DNA of 64,000 bases from Halomonas faecis (GCF_010993975.1 NZ_JAACZO010000011.1:124001-188000), one strand, 5' to 3'; shown: positions 17,331 to 27,980, counted from the first letter of the stretch. Program-made: numbers and translations. Notes: generated by a model from the sequence alone, not told the origin.

Positions 17331-17359
17331 TTGCCACCACGGTGCGGGCTTCTTAAAAT
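17331..17359 (+). promoter_or_regulatory. Sigma-70 promoter upstream of tig
   Basis: TTGCCA at 17331-17336 and TAAAAT at 17354-17359 with a 17 bp spacer, 58 bp before the tig start. The remaining sequence 17160-17330 holds no recognisable gene. Confidence 0.6.
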
Positions 17360-17416
17360 CTGCTTTTTACCCATCCACGCATTCAACACAACGCCCCAGG
17401 CGGTAGAGGACTATTC

Positions 17417-18778
17417 ATGCAAGTTTCCGTCGAAGCGACCTCCCAGATCGAGCGCCGAGTCACGTTCCAGGTGCCGGCGGCCGAGGTCGATGAAGCCGTC
17501 GAGGCTCGCCTCAAGGATACCGCGAAGAACGTGCGCCTGAACGGCTTCCGCAAGGGCCATGTGCCCATGTCCGTGGTACGCCAGCGTTACGGCAGCGGGT
17601 TGCGCGACGAGGTGGTGGGCGAAGTGATGCGCGAGCGTTACGTCAAGGCCATCACCGATGAAAACCTCAATCCGGCGGGGTATCCGAACATCGAGGCGCA
17701 GGTCAATGAAACCGGCAAGGATCTCGAGTTCGTCGCCTCTCTCGAGGTCTATCCGGAAATCGAGCTGGCTTCCATCGAAGGTACCGAAGTCGAGCGCCCG
17801 GTGGTCGAAGTGACCGAGGCCGATGTCGATGAGATGATCGAAACCCTGCGCAAGCAGAATGCTTCCTGGGAAGACGTCGAGCGTGCCGCCGAAGACGGCG
17901 ACCAGCTGACCATCGACTTTCAGGGTTTCCTGGGCGACGAGCCGTTCGAAGGCGGCAGCGCCGAGGGGCATGACCTGGTGCTGGGCTCCGGCAGCTTCAT
18001 CCCCGGGTTCGAAGACCATCTGGTCGGGGCCCAGGCCGGCGACGAGAAGGAAGTGACCGTCACCTTCCCCGAGGACTATCAAGCCGAGCACCTGGCCGGC
18101 AAGGAAGCGACCTTCAAGGTCACGGTGCACAAGGTCAGCGCTCAGCAGTTGCCGGAAGTCGACGCTGAATTCATTCAGCGTTTCGGCGTCGAAGAAGGAG
18201 GCGTCGAGGCCTTCCGGGCCGAGGTCAAGAAGAACATGACCCGTGAGGCCAGGCAGGCCGTCGACAATCGTGTCAAGCAGCAGGTGCTCGAGGCCTTGAA
18301 GGCAGCCAACGAGGTGGCGGTGCCGCAGTCGCTGATCCAGCAGGAGACCGATGCGCTCAAGCGCCAGGCGGCCCAGCAGTTTGGGCTCGGCGAGGATTTC
18401 GACGTTTCTCAGTTGCCCAACGAGCTGTTTGCCGAGCAGGCCAAGGGGCGCGTGCAGGTCGGGTTGCTGCTGGCAGAGGTGATCAAGGCGAACGAGCTCG
18501 ATGCCAACGATGACGAGATCAGGGCGCGTGTTGAAGAGCTTGCCGAGCAGTACCAGGAGCCTCAGCAGGTCGTCGACTACTATATGGGTAACGATCAGCT
18601 CAAGACTCAGGTCAAGTCGGCGCTTCTCGAGGAGAAGGCCGTCGAGCACCTGCTCGAGCAAGCCACCGTCAAGGATGTGGAAATGAGTTACCAGGAAGCG
18701 CTGGCAGCGGCTCAGCAACAGCCCGAGCAGGGCGGCGAAGACGACGACGCTGCGGAAGGCGACGACGGCAAGGCCTGA
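17417..18778 (+). CDS. tig: Trigger factor, ribosome-associated chaperone and prolyl isomerase
   Basis: 453 residues. The N-terminal ribosome-docking loop is GFRKGHVPMSVV (about residues 43-54), the central FKBP-type PPIase domain begins near GDQLTIDFQGFLGDEPFEGG and ends with ATFKVTVHKV, and the C-terminal part is the long helical chaperone domain ending in a poly-acidic tail (EQGGEDDDAAEGDD). It binds nascent chains at the exit tunnel. GAGGA lies seven bases before ATG 17417. Followed by clpP and clpX in the usual gammaproteobacterial order. Confidence 0.97.
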   Translation: MQVSVEATSQIERRVTFQVPAAEVDEAVEARLKDTAKNVRLNGFRKGHVPMSVVRQRYGSGLRDEVVGEVMRERYVKAITDENLNPAGYPNIEAQVNETGKDLEFVASLEVYPEIELASIEGTEVERPVVEVTEADVDEMIETLRKQNASWEDVERAAEDGDQLTIDFQGFLGDEPFEGGSAEGHDLVLGSGSFIPGFEDHLVGAQAGDEKEVTVTFPEDYQAEHLAGKEATFKVTVHKVSAQQLPEVDAEFIQRFGVEEGGVEAFRAEVKKNMTREARQAVDNRVKQQVLEALKAANEVAVPQSLIQQETDALKRQAAQQFGLGEDFDVSQLPNELFAEQAKGRVQVGLLLAEVIKANELDANDDEIRARVEELAEQYQEPQQVVDYYMGNDQLKTQVKSALLEEKAVEHLLEQATVKDVEMSYQEALAAAQQQPEQGGEDDDAAEGDDGKA

Positions 18779-18792
18779 GATGCCGGCCGACG

Positions 18793-18814
18793 GTCCTGTC
18801 GTCGACGGCAGGAT
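18793..18814 (+). repeat. Near-palindrome between tig and clpP
   Basis: GTCCTGTCGTCGACGGCAGGAT is self-complementary apart from T-G wobbles. No T-run follows. It may be an attenuating hairpin or an operator; no further evidence. Confidence 0.35.
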
Positions 18815-18859
18815 CGGTTTGTGTCGCTTCCATTCATCGGATGCAAGGACATCATACAG

Positions 18860-19480
18860 ATGAGCAACGAGTTCGATATCCACAACGCCGGCGGATTGGT
18901 GCCGATGGTGGTCGAGCAGAACGCTCGTGGCGAGCGGGCATACGACATCTACTCCCGCCTGCTCAAAGAGCGCGTGATCTTCCTGATCGGTCCCGTGGAA
19001 GATTACATGGCCAACCTGGTGGTGGCCCAGCTGCTGTTCCTTGAATCCGAGAACCCGGACAAGGACATCCATCTGTACATCAACTCGCCGGGGGGTGGCG
19101 TGACCGCCGGCATGGCGATCTACGATACCATGCAGTTCATCACTCCGGACGTGTCGACGGTGTGCATCGGTCAGGCTGCCAGCATGGGGGCGTTGTTGCT
19201 GGCCGGCGGAGCGGCCGGCAAGCGCTACTGCCTGCCCAATTCGCGGATGATGATCCATCAGCCTTTGGGCGGTTACCAGGGGCAGGCCGCTGACATCGAG
19301 ATCCACACCCGTGAGATTCTGGGTATCCGCGACAAGCTCAACCGCATCCTGGCGCATCATACCGGTCAGGACATCGATACCATCGCGCGGGATACCGATC
19401 GCGACAATTTCATGAGCGGCAGCCAGGCCGCCGAGTATGGCCTGATCGATGCCGTGCTGGATAAGCGGCCGACATCCTGA
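18860..19480 (+). CDS. clpP: ATP-dependent Clp protease proteolytic subunit
   Basis: 206 residues. The serine-protease triad is visible as S109 ([11 protein letters not shown]), H133 ([10 protein letters not shown]) and D182 (DTDRDNF). It forms the tetradecameric chamber that degrades substrates unfolded by ClpX or ClpA. ATG 18860 (MSNEFDIHN) is chosen; an upstream in-frame ATG at 18821 would add 13 residues not seen in the family. AAGGA stands ten bases before the start. ClpX follows 74 bp later. Confidence 0.96.
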   Translation: MSNEFDIHNAGGLVPMVVEQNARGERAYDIYSRLLKERVIFLIGPVEDYMANLVVAQLLFLESENPDKDIHLYINSPGGGVTAGMAIYDTMQFITPDVSTVCIGQAASMGALLLAGGAAGKRYCLPNSRMMIHQPLGGYQGQAADIEIHTREILGIRDKLNRILAHHTGQDIDTIARDTDRDNFMSGSQAAEYGLIDAVLDKRPTS

Positions 19481-19554
19481 TAGCGTGATTTGAACACGCT
19501 TCACTTACGTGATCACCGGCGGCACCGCGCCGCCGAAGCGACAGAGGTACGCGA

Positions 19555-20838
<1,284 letters not shown>

Positions 20839-20874
20839 TAGGGCTCAACGTCCCTGCCGAGTCTGCACGCATGC

Positions 20875-20899
20875 AAGGGGCCGCCGTGGCGGCCCCTTT
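20875..20899 (+). terminator. Rho-independent terminator after clpX
   Basis: AAGGGGCCGCC pairs perfectly with GGCGGCCCCTT around a two-base turn (effective loop slightly larger), followed by TTTG. Confidence 0.75.
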
Positions 20900-20923
20900 G
20901 TTCGTGCTCCTTGCCCGCGGGCC

Positions 20924-20952
20924 CTTGCAACGCCCGTATCATGCCCCCACAC
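20924..20952 (+). promoter_or_regulatory. Candidate sigma-32 (heat-shock) promoter of lon
   Basis: CTTGCAA at 20924-20930 and CCCCACAC at 20945-20952 with a 14 bp spacer approximate the RpoH pattern CTTGAAA-N(11-16)-CCCCATNT. Lon is a heat-shock gene in enterobacteria, which supports the reading; transcription is not shown. Confidence 0.4.
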
Positions 20953-20991
20953 CTTGTGTATTCACCCGATTTCGTTTGAGGAATGTCTGCG

Positions 20992-23400
20992 ATGCAGCAG
21001 AACGCCGAACAGGCCCTGAGTCTGCCCCTCTTGCCGCTGCGCGATGTGGTCGTTTATCCGCAGATGGTGATACCGCTGTTCGTCGGTCGCGAGAAGTCGA
21101 TTCAGGCTCTCGATGCCGCCATGGCAGCGGACAAGCGCGTGCTGCTGGTGGCCCAGCGGGAAGCGGGTCACGACGATCCGGGAACCGATGATCTTTTCAC
21201 CATCGGCACCGTTGCCGAGATCATGCAGTTGCTGAAGTTGCCCGATGGGACGGTCAAGGTGTTGATCGAAGGAACGTCCCGTGCCGATCTGCGTGCCGTT
21301 CACCACGCCGACGGCGGCTATAGCCTGGCTGATGCGGTGTTGCGCGACAGCCAGCCCCTTAGCGAGCGTGAGCAGGAGGCGCTGGTACGCGTCCTGCTCA
21401 ATCAGTTCGAGCAGTACGTCAAGCTTTCCAAGAAGGTTCCCAACGAGGTGCTCAATTCGCTGTCGGGCATCGAGGATCCCAGTCGGCTGGTGGACACCAT
21501 TTGTGCCCACCTGTCGCTCAAGATCGGTGACAAGCAGCAATTGCTCGAGATGGATCGCGTCCGCGACCGCATCGAACACCTCATGGCCCTCATCGAATCC
21601 GAGATCGATCTGTTGCAGGTCGAGAAGCGGATCCGTTCGCGCGTCAAGGACCAGATGGAGAAGTCGCAGCGCGAGTACTACCTCAACGAGCAGATGAAGG
21701 CCATCCAGAAGGAGATGGGCGAGCTCGAGAACGTGCCCAACGAGGCCGAGAAGTACGAGAAGGCCATCGAAGAGTCCGGCATGCCCAGCGAGGCCCGCGA
21801 GAAGGCCACGCAGGAGCTGGGCAAGCTCAAGATGATGTCGCCCAGCTCGGCCGAGGCCACGGTGGTGCGCTCCTATCTCGACTGGCTGGTTTCCGTACCG
21901 TGGAAGAAGCGCACTCGCGTCAAGCACGACCTGGTGCGCGCCCACAGGATTCTCGACGAGGATCACTATGGCCTCGAGGAGGTCAAGGAGCGCATCCTCG
22001 AGTATCTCGCCGTGCACAAGCGGGTCAAGAAGCTCAAGGGGCCGGTGCTCTGCCTCGTCGGGCCTCCCGGTGTCGGCAAGACGTCGCTGGGCCAGTCGAT
22101 CGCTCGGGCCACCAACCGCAAGTACGTGCGTCTGGCGTTGGGCGGCATTCGCGACGAGTCCGAGATCCGTGGCCATCGCCGAACTTACATCGGTTCGCTG
22201 CCTGGCAAGCTGATCCAGCGCATGGCCAAGGCTGGGGTGAAGAATCCGCTGTTCCTGCTCGACGAGGTGGACAAGATCGGCATGGACCACCGCGGTGATC
22301 CGGCCTCGGCTTTGCTCGAAGTGCTCGATCCGGAGCAGAACGACAAGTTCAACGACCACTACCTGGAGCTGGACTACGATCTCTCCGAAACGCTGTTCAT
22401 CTGCACGGCCAACTCGATGAACATTCCCGGTCCGTTGCTCGACCGCATGGAGGTGATACGCCTGCCCGGCTACACCGAGGACGAGAAGCTGGCCATCGCC
22501 AAACGCTACCTGGTGCCCAAGCAGCTCAAGGCCAACGGTTTCAAGGATGAGGAACTGTCGTTCTCGGACGAGGCGCTGCTCGAATTGATCCGCTACTACA
22601 CTCGCGAGGCGGGAGTCCGGGAACTCGAGCGCCAGATCGCCAAGGTGTGCCGCAAGGTGCTGCGTCAACGCCTGGAAGGCGAAGGCCGGGAGGGGGCCCA
22701 GGCCGCAGTCACCCTCTCGGCAGCAGACATCGAGGAGCACGCCGGCGTGCGTCGTTACAGCTACGGGCTTGCCGATCAGCAGGATCAGGTAGGGCGTGTC
22801 ACCGGGCTGGCATGGACCTCGGTGGGCGGTGAGCTGCTCAATATCGAGTCGGTGGTCACCCCGGGCAAGGGGCGCATCAACAAGACCGGCTCGCTGGGCG
22901 ATGTCATGAAGGAGTCGGTGAGCGCCGCACAGACCGTGGTGAGGGCGCGGGCGCTGAACCTGGGGATCGACCCCGAGCGCTTCGAGAAAGAGGACCTGCA
23001 CATCCACGTGCCGGAGGGAGCCACACCCAAGGATGGGCCCAGCGCGGGCATCGCCATGGTCACGGCGATGGTGTCGGCCTACACGGGGCGGCCGGTGCGT
23101 TGCGACGTGGCGATGACCGGTGAGGTGAATCTACGCGGCGAGGTGATGCCGATCGGCGGTTTGAAGGAGAAATTGCTGGCCGCGCGTCGCGGTGGTATAA
23201 AGTCTGTGCTCATTCCGGAAGAGAATCGCCGTGACCTCAAAGAGGTTCCGGACAACATCAAAGATGCTTTGGATATCCGGCCAGTGCGTTGGATAGACGA
23301 GGTTCTGGAAGCTGCACTGACAGAAAGCACCGAAGCGAAAGTAGAGGATTCCCGGACTGAGGAATCGCCGGCTTCGGCATCAATGATCAGCACGCATTGA
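20992..23400 (+). CDS. lon: ATP-dependent protease Lon
   Basis: 802 residues. The N-terminal substrate-binding domain begins LPLLPLRDVVVYPQM; the AAA+ module has Walker A GPPGVGKT (357-364) and FLLDEVDKI; the C-terminal protease domain carries the Ser-Lys dyad S684 (KDGPSAGIAM) and K727 (GGLKEKLLAA). It degrades misfolded and regulatory proteins. ATG 20992 is preferred because GAGGA then has nine-base spacing; ATG 20983 in the same frame touches the ribosome-binding site. Confidence 0.96.
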   Translation: MQQNAEQALSLPLLPLRDVVVYPQMVIPLFVGREKSIQALDAAMAADKRVLLVAQREAGHDDPGTDDLFTIGTVAEIMQLLKLPDGTVKVLIEGTSRADLRAVHHADGGYSLADAVLRDSQPLSEREQEALVRVLLNQFEQYVKLSKKVPNEVLNSLSGIEDPSRLVDTICAHLSLKIGDKQQLLEMDRVRDRIEHLMALIESEIDLLQVEKRIRSRVKDQMEKSQREYYLNEQMKAIQKEMGELENVPNEAEKYEKAIEESGMPSEAREKATQELGKLKMMSPSSAEATVVRSYLDWLVSVPWKKRTRVKHDLVRAHRILDEDHYGLEEVKERILEYLAVHKRVKKLKGPVLCLVGPPGVGKTSLGQSIARATNRKYVRLALGGIRDESEIRGHRRTYIGSLPGKLIQRMAKAGVKNPLFLLDEVDKIGMDHRGDPASALLEVLDPEQNDKFNDHYLELDYDLSETLFICTANSMNIPGPLLDRMEVIRLPGYTEDEKLAIAKRYLVPKQLKANGFKDEELSFSDEALLELIRYYTREAGVRELERQIAKVCRKVLRQRLEGEGREGAQAAVTLSAADIEEHAGVRRYSYGLADQQDQVGRVTGLAWTSVGGELLNIESVVTPGKGRINKTGSLGDVMKESVSAAQTVVRARALNLGIDPERFEKEDLHIHVPEGATPKDGPSAGIAMVTAMVSAYTGRPVRCDVAMTGEVNLRGEVMPIGGLKEKLLAARRGGIKSVLIPEENRRDLKEVPDNIKDALDIRPVRWIDEVLEAALTESTEAKVEDSRTEESPASASMISTH

Positions 23401-23464
23401 TCATTTTTTGGCGCCATATCGGTTTCGAGATGCCGGTATGGCGCGGTTTGGCGCCTAAGGTCGC

Positions 23465-23494
23465 TTGACACGTCTTTTGCGGCATTGCTATAAA
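23465..23494 (+). promoter_or_regulatory. Sigma-70 promoter of hupB
   Basis: A consensus TTGACA (23465-23470) and TATAAA (23489-23494) are separated by 18 bp, about 80 bp before the HU start. An inverted repeat around GCGCCATA lies between lon and this promoter but has no T-run. Confidence 0.75.
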
Positions 23495-23575
23495 ATCCAG
23501 CCATGCCGTGATCGCATTGTTGGCCGAAAGTTGCGCTGATTAGAGCCATTATCTGAAACAGTCAAGGGGTGAAGT

Positions 23576-23848
23576 GTGAACAAATCCGAGCTGATCGAAG
23601 CCATCGCTGCTTCTGCCGATATTCCCAAGGCGGCCGCAACGCGCGCGCTGGATGCCATGGTGGATAGCGTCACCGAGAGTCTCAAGAGCGGTGATACCGT
23701 TTCTCTGGTGGGGTTCGGCACGTTCTCCGTCAAGGAGCGCGCCGCGCGCACCGGCCGTAATCCGCAGACCGGCGCACCGATCCAGATCAGCGCTGCCAAG
23801 GTGCCGACCTTCAAGGCGGGCAAGGCGCTCAAGGACTCCGTCAACTGA
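23576..23848 (+). CDS. hupB: DNA-binding protein HU-beta
   Basis: 90 residues starting at GTG 23576 with AAGGGG six bases upstream. The body shows [16 protein letters not shown], the conserved [18 protein letters not shown] arm base and PQTGAPIQI, typical of HU. It bends and compacts DNA as a dimer. The lon-hupB-ppiD order is the standard gammaproteobacterial one. It has its own promoter and terminator. Confidence 0.96.
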   Translation: MNKSELIEAIAASADIPKAAATRALDAMVDSVTESLKSGDTVSLVGFGTFSVKERAARTGRNPQTGAPIQISAAKVPTFKAGKALKDSVN

Positions 23849-23914
23849 GTGACGACGAGGCCAGCTGTACTACCGTTGCAGTGCCATCGCCAGCCCGCTC
23901 GGTAAGACGACAGA

Positions 23915-23945
23915 AAGGCGCATCGCTATCGCGATGCGCCTTTTT
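23915..23945 (+). terminator. Rho-independent terminator after hupB
   Basis: GGCGCATCGC (23917-23926) pairs with GCGATGCGCC (23931-23940) across a TATC loop, followed by TTTTT. Confidence 0.9.
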
Positions 23946-24019
23946 CACGCTCATGGTCGGGAGGCCAGGGCCATGCGTATAATGGGCGAGATTTCCGTTA
24001 CTTAATCACCGAGGCCTGC

Positions 24020-25837
24020 ATGCTGCAAAGTATTCGTGACCGCTCCCGAAGTTGGGGAGCCAAGATCCTCGTCGGTGCCGTAGTGGCGGCGCTTGCCCTG
24101 TTCGGCATCGAGTCGTTGGTGGGGCTCATCGGCAACGATGGCGATGATGTCGCCAAGGTCAACGGCGAGACGATCACTCGCCAACAGCTGGAAATGGAGG
24201 TTCAGCGCGCCATACGCTCGGGCCAGGTACCTCCGGAGCAGGAGCGTGCCCTGCGCGGTGAGGTGCTGGATAGCCTGATCGGCGAGCAGCTGATGACGGG
24301 CTATGCCGAAGACGGTGGGCTTCATCTGTCTGAGGACCAGATCGATCAGGTCATCGTGAACCTGTCGGAGTTTCAGGATCAGGATGGACGTTTCTCGCAG
24401 GAGCTGTTCCGCAATCGGCTGGCCAGCGCCGGGTTCACGCCGGTGTCGTTCCGTGCGGCGCTTCGCGCTGACATGGTGCGTCAGCAGTTGCAGCAAGGCG
24501 TGGCGATGAGCGATTTCACGCTGGAGAGCGAACGCGAGCGTCTCGCCGCTTTGCAGCGTCAGACGCGCAGTTTCCGATACCACGAATTGACCACTGAGGA
24601 TCTGTCGCAGCCGGTCGAGGTCAGCGAGTCCGAAATCCAGGACTACTACGCGGCCAATGCTGACCGGTATCGGCGTGCCGAGCAGGTACGTCTCGAGTAC
24701 GTGATCCTCGACCGCGAGGCCATGGCGGAAAATCGCCAGGTGAGCGACGAAGCCGTTCGTGACGCCTGGGAAGCGCGTAGCCGCGATTCGGATCGTCGCG
24801 TTTCCCACATCATGGTCGGCTTCGATGGCGAACGTAGCCGCGAGGACGCGCGTGCTCGGTTGGAGGCCGTTCGCGAGCGGTTGGCAGAGGGGGATTCGTT
24901 CTCGGAGCTGGCCCAGGAATTCTCCGATGATGCCACGACGGCTGATCAGGGGGGGGATCTGGGATTCATCAGCCCCGGATTCTTTGGCGAGGCCTTCGAC
25001 GATGCAGCTTTTGGCATCGGTGTCGGGCAGATATCGGAGATCGTGGAAACGGACAATGGCTTGCATCTGGTCAAGGTCACCGAGCTCGATCTTCCGTCGC
25101 TGGACGAGATGCGTGACGAGCTGGAGCGCGAAGTGGCCCTGGAAGAGGTCAGCGATGCCTTCAATCGCCGCGTTCAGGCGCTGATCGACGAAAGCTTTGC
25201 GGCGGAAGATCTCGTCAGCGTGGCCGAGAGTCTCGACCTGGAGCTTCAGGAGAGCGACTGGGTCTCGCGCGAAGAGGCGAGTGGCGTGTTGGGTGAGCCC
25301 GGAGTGATGAGCGAGGCCTTCAGTGACGACGTTCTGGAGGACGGGTTCAACAGCGAGGTCATCGAGCTCGACGCCGACCGTCGAATGGTGTTGCGAGTCG
25401 CCGACCATCGCGAAGCGGCAACGCGTCCGCTCGATGAAGTCCGAGACGAGGTGAGGGCGGCCGTGGAAAGCCGCAAAGCGCAGGAAGCATTGCTCGAGGT
25501 GGCCAGGTCGCGGGTCGAGCGGCTGCGCGACGGCGACTCCCTGGATCTTGAGTGGCTGCGCGCCGAGGGAGTTGCGCGGCGAAGCGGCGAAGCGCCTGGC
25601 TTCGTCGTGGAGACGGCGTTTCGTCTGCCGTCGCCCGATGGCGACCAGCCGGTCTACGGACAGGCCAGTGACAGCCAGCGGGTCGTGCTCATTGCGCTGG
25701 AGGACGTCACCGACGGCGAGCCGGATGCGCAGACGGAAGCGTTCGTGGCGCGCATGGCCGAACAGTTGAGAGGCCAGGCTGCCATCCAGGCGTTGCGGGC
25801 TCATCTGCGTGACACCGCCGAGATCGAGCGTTACTGA
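24020..25837 (+). CDS. ppiD: Periplasmic folding chaperone PpiD (SurA_N / parvulin)
   Basis: 605 residues anchored by one N-terminal helix (ILVGAVVAALALFGIESLV) with the bulk in the periplasm. A SurA-like N domain follows (VAKVNGETITRQQLEME), then a parvulin domain around residues 260-355 (RRVSHIMVGFDGE, FSELAQEFSDD, GGDLGFISPGFF, VETDNGLHLVKV) and a C-terminal chaperone part. It helps outer-membrane and secreted proteins leaving the Sec translocon. GAGG lies six bases before ATG 24020 and a TATAAT at 23978-23983 is a probable -10 box. Confidence 0.94.
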   Translation: MLQSIRDRSRSWGAKILVGAVVAALALFGIESLVGLIGNDGDDVAKVNGETITRQQLEMEVQRAIRSGQVPPEQERALRGEVLDSLIGEQLMTGYAEDGGLHLSEDQIDQVIVNLSEFQDQDGRFSQELFRNRLASAGFTPVSFRAALRADMVRQQLQQGVAMSDFTLESERERLAALQRQTRSFRYHELTTEDLSQPVEVSESEIQDYYAANADRYRRAEQVRLEYVILDREAMAENRQVSDEAVRDAWEARSRDSDRRVSHIMVGFDGERSREDARARLEAVRERLAEGDSFSELAQEFSDDATTADQGGDLGFISPGFFGEAFDDAAFGIGVGQISEIVETDNGLHLVKVTELDLPSLDEMRDELEREVALEEVSDAFNRRVQALIDESFAAEDLVSVAESLDLELQESDWVSREEASGVLGEPGVMSEAFSDDVLEDGFNSEVIELDADRRMVLRVADHREAATRPLDEVRDEVRAAVESRKAQEALLEVARSRVERLRDGDSLDLEWLRAEGVARRSGEAPGFVVETAFRLPSPDGDQPVYGQASDSQRVVLIALEDVTDGEPDAQTEAFVARMAEQLRGQAAIQALRAHLRDTAEIERY

Positions 25838-25860
25838 AACCCGTCGACGTCGTGATGCTC

Positions 25861-25885
25861 AGGGGCACCCGAAGGTGCCCCTTTT
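25861..25885 (+). terminator. Rho-independent terminator after ppiD
   Basis: GGGGCACC pairs with GGTGCCCC across a CGAA tetraloop and is followed by TTTT. Confidence 0.9.
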
Positions 25886-25980
25886 CATTGCTGGTCGGGA
25901 TGATTTTTATACCGTTATCTTTCATTGAGCCAACCCTGCATGAACCCTACATGCTAGGCATGGGCTCAACAGCACCCGAG

Positions 25981-26003
25981 GAATATGTTATACAGTAACA
26001 ATT
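25981..26003. promoter_or_regulatory. Probable Zur box upstream of the COG0523 GTPase gene
   Basis: The A+T-rich stretch GAATATGTTATACAGTAAC has the inverted halves GTTA and TAAC around TACAG and resembles the gammaproteobacterial zinc-uptake-regulator site (about GAAATGTTATANTATAACATTTC). It ends 22 bp before the start codon of a gene family that is often zinc-regulated. Confidence 0.6.
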
Positions 26004-26025
26004 GATTGGAGCAGCGGAGTCGAAC

Positions 26026-27063
26026 GTGTCCCAAGAACCCGTGGCAAACGTGCCGGTGCATCTGGTGACCGGCTTTTTGGGCAGCGGCAAGAGCAGCCTG
26101 ATCCGCGGTCTCATACGTCAGAAACCGGAGCAGGAAAACTGGGCCGTGCTGGTCAACGAATTCGGCCAGGTGGGTATCGATCAGGCCATGTTCGAGCCGC
26201 AGGACGGGGTGACGGTGAAAGGATTGCCGGGAGGCTGTCTGTGCTGCCAACTGGCCTTCGTTTTGCAGGCCGCTCTGGTCAATCTTCTGTATCGACATCG
26301 TCCCGATCGCTTGCTGATCGAGCCTTCCGGTTTGGGCCATCCCGCCGGGTTACTGGACGTGCTGCGTGGCGAGGCATTCCACGGCGTGCTAGACGTCCAT
26401 GACATCATCGCCGTGCTCGATCCGCGTCGGCTGGACGATCCCCGTTCGCGAGAGCACGAGACCTTTGGCGACCAGTTGTCCATGGCCGATGCCGTGGCCT
26501 TGACCATGACCGACCTGTCCACCCCCGACCAACTGGCCGCCGCTCAGGTCTGGCTGGATGCCTGCTGGCCACGCAAGAAGTGGATACGCAAAGCTCCTCA
26601 CGGCGCACTCGATGTGTCGCTGCTGAGTGGTGGGGGCGCGCATGCCGAGTCGCACCAGCGGCCGTTTCCCGAGAGTGAGGCGCACCAGCGACTGCGCAGG
26701 CGAGCGGTGGGCAGCCTCGAGCTGGAGGGGATGAACGCCTCGGCGCCAACGCCCGGGCATCCCATCCGCGAGCAGGGAGTCGCCCTGGGCTATGCGACAC
26801 TCGGCTGGCGCTGGCACCCCGACGATGTCTTCGTGCTGGATCGCGTCTCGGCGTTGCTGGGCGATATGACGGGTCGACTGCGGGTCAAGGGGGTACTGCA
26901 TACCAATACCGGATGGAGACGCTACGACCGCTCGGTGGGCACGGTGAGTCTCGAGCCGGTTGCTTGGCGCCAGGACTCCCGCCTCGAGATCATCGCCGAA
27001 GCGGGTGCATTGCCGGATGCCGATGGGCTGGAAGCCCGGCTCAACGAGTGCCTGGGCGGCTAG
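26026..27063 (+). CDS. COG0523 / CobW-family metal-chaperone GTPase
   Basis: 345 residues. Walker A GFLGSGKS (16-23), the family metal-binding CxCC motif C71-C73-C74 (GGCLCCQ), a Walker B region LLIEPSGLGHP and the C-terminal CobW domain (VKGVLHTNTGWRRYDR) are present; the G4 motif normally NKxD reads TMTD, so nucleotide specificity may be relaxed. GTG 26026 is chosen because CGGAG lies six bases before it; TTG 26002 is a weaker alternative inside the putative operator. COG0523 proteins insert or allocate zinc or other metals during limitation. Confidence 0.85.
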   Translation: MSQEPVANVPVHLVTGFLGSGKSSLIRGLIRQKPEQENWAVLVNEFGQVGIDQAMFEPQDGVTVKGLPGGCLCCQLAFVLQAALVNLLYRHRPDRLLIEPSGLGHPAGLLDVLRGEAFHGVLDVHDIIAVLDPRRLDDPRSREHETFGDQLSMADAVALTMTDLSTPDQLAAAQVWLDACWPRKKWIRKAPHGALDVSLLSGGGAHAESHQRPFPESEAHQRLRRRAVGSLELEGMNASAPTPGHPIREQGVALGYATLGWRWHPDDVFVLDRVSALLGDMTGRLRVKGVLHTNTGWRRYDRSVGTVSLEPVAWRQDSRLEIIAEAGALPDADGLEARLNECLGG

Positions 27064-27138
27064 GCGAATCGTCGCCAGCCGTTCGCCCTCTTCGTGCGCT
27101 CGTACGGTGAAGTGGGCGTCGTGACGTTGCCGCGGCTG

Positions 27139-27897
27139 CTAGTCGAGCGGAAAGGCTCTGAGTTCGGGCTGGCCCGCCCGGTCGACTTCGATTTCCCAGC
27201 CCTGGCCGGGCTGCCAGTCGCCCAGCACGAGGCGACGGGCTGGCTGGCCATCGATCTCCAGTTCGTGCACGGCAGGGCGATGCGTATGCCCATGAATCAG
27301 GGTGAGCACACCGTAGTCTTGCATGATGCGGACCACTTCGTCCGGCGTGACGTCCATGATGGCTTCGGCCTTGTTCGACGTCGCCTCGCCGGACTGTTCG
27401 CGCAGCGAGCGTGCCAACGTCAGACGTTCGGGAATGGGCAGGGACAGAATCTGACGTTGCCACTGGTCATCGCGGGCTTGCACTCGAAAGGCCTGATAGG
27501 CTTCGTCACCGGTGCATAGGCTGTCACCGTGCATCAACAGGACGGGCTGACCTCCCAGACTGACTACGCTAGGGTCGTCCAGTAATGTGGCGCCGGCAGC
27601 GCTGGCAAAGCGCTGGCCGATCAGAAAGTCCCGGTTGCCATGCATGATGTACAGGGCCGTACCGTCATCGCTGAGGTCGCGCAGGGCATCGGCCACTTGC
27701 CGGGCCAGTCGGGCATGGCCCGTCGGTTCGTCATCCAGGTCGAGGAGATCGTCACCGATCCAGGCATCGAAAAAATCGCCCAGGATGAAAAGTGCTTCGC
27801 TCCCCCTGGCGCGGGTGTCGAGCCACTCGAGAAACCGACGGGAAAGTTCGGGGGCGCCGGGATATAAATGAAGATCGGAAATCAGCAGGGTGCTCAT
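27139..27897 (-). CDS. lpxH: UDP-2,3-diacylglucosamine pyrophosphatase
   Basis: 252 residues of the calcineurin-like phosphoesterase family. Metal motifs are D8-x-H10 (ISDLHL), GDFFDAW, GNRDFL, LLMHGDSL and IHGHTHRP. It cleaves UDP-diacylglucosamine to lipid X at the inner membrane, the fourth step of lipid A synthesis. It follows ppiB by 83 bp on the same strand, as in many gammaproteobacteria, and converges on the COG0523 GTPase gene. Confidence 0.95.
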   Translation of the reverse strand: MSTLLISDLHLYPGAPELSRRFLEWLDTRARGSEALFILGDFFDAWIGDDLLDLDDEPTGHARLARQVADALRDLSDDGTALYIMHGNRDFLIGQRFASAAGATLLDDPSVVSLGGQPVLLMHGDSLCTGDEAYQAFRVQARDDQWQRQILSLPIPERLTLARSLREQSGEATSNKAEAIMDVTPDEVVRIMQDYGVLTLIHGHTHRPAVHELEIDGQPARRLVLGDWQPGQGWEIEVDRAGQPELRAFPLD

Positions 27898-27980
27898 GGA
27901 CCTCGTCTCGCAGAGCTGTCGTCAACGGCGGTGCGGGAGCTTGCGCAGGCGCCCGCCGAGTGGCGGGCGCGAGGATCGGC

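Noticed and set aside
17411..19504. A 697-codon minus-strand open frame across tig and clpP
   Set aside because: It lies antisense to two clear genes, has low-complexity Leu/Asp/His-rich composition and no domain; long antisense frames are expected at this base composition.
20962..23007. A 681-codon minus-strand open frame across lon
   Set aside because: Antisense to the well-supported lon gene, with the same mirror composition.
23401..23460. Inverted repeat after lon as a terminator
   Set aside because: The GCGCCATA/TATGGCGC stem has no following T-run, so termination is not supported.
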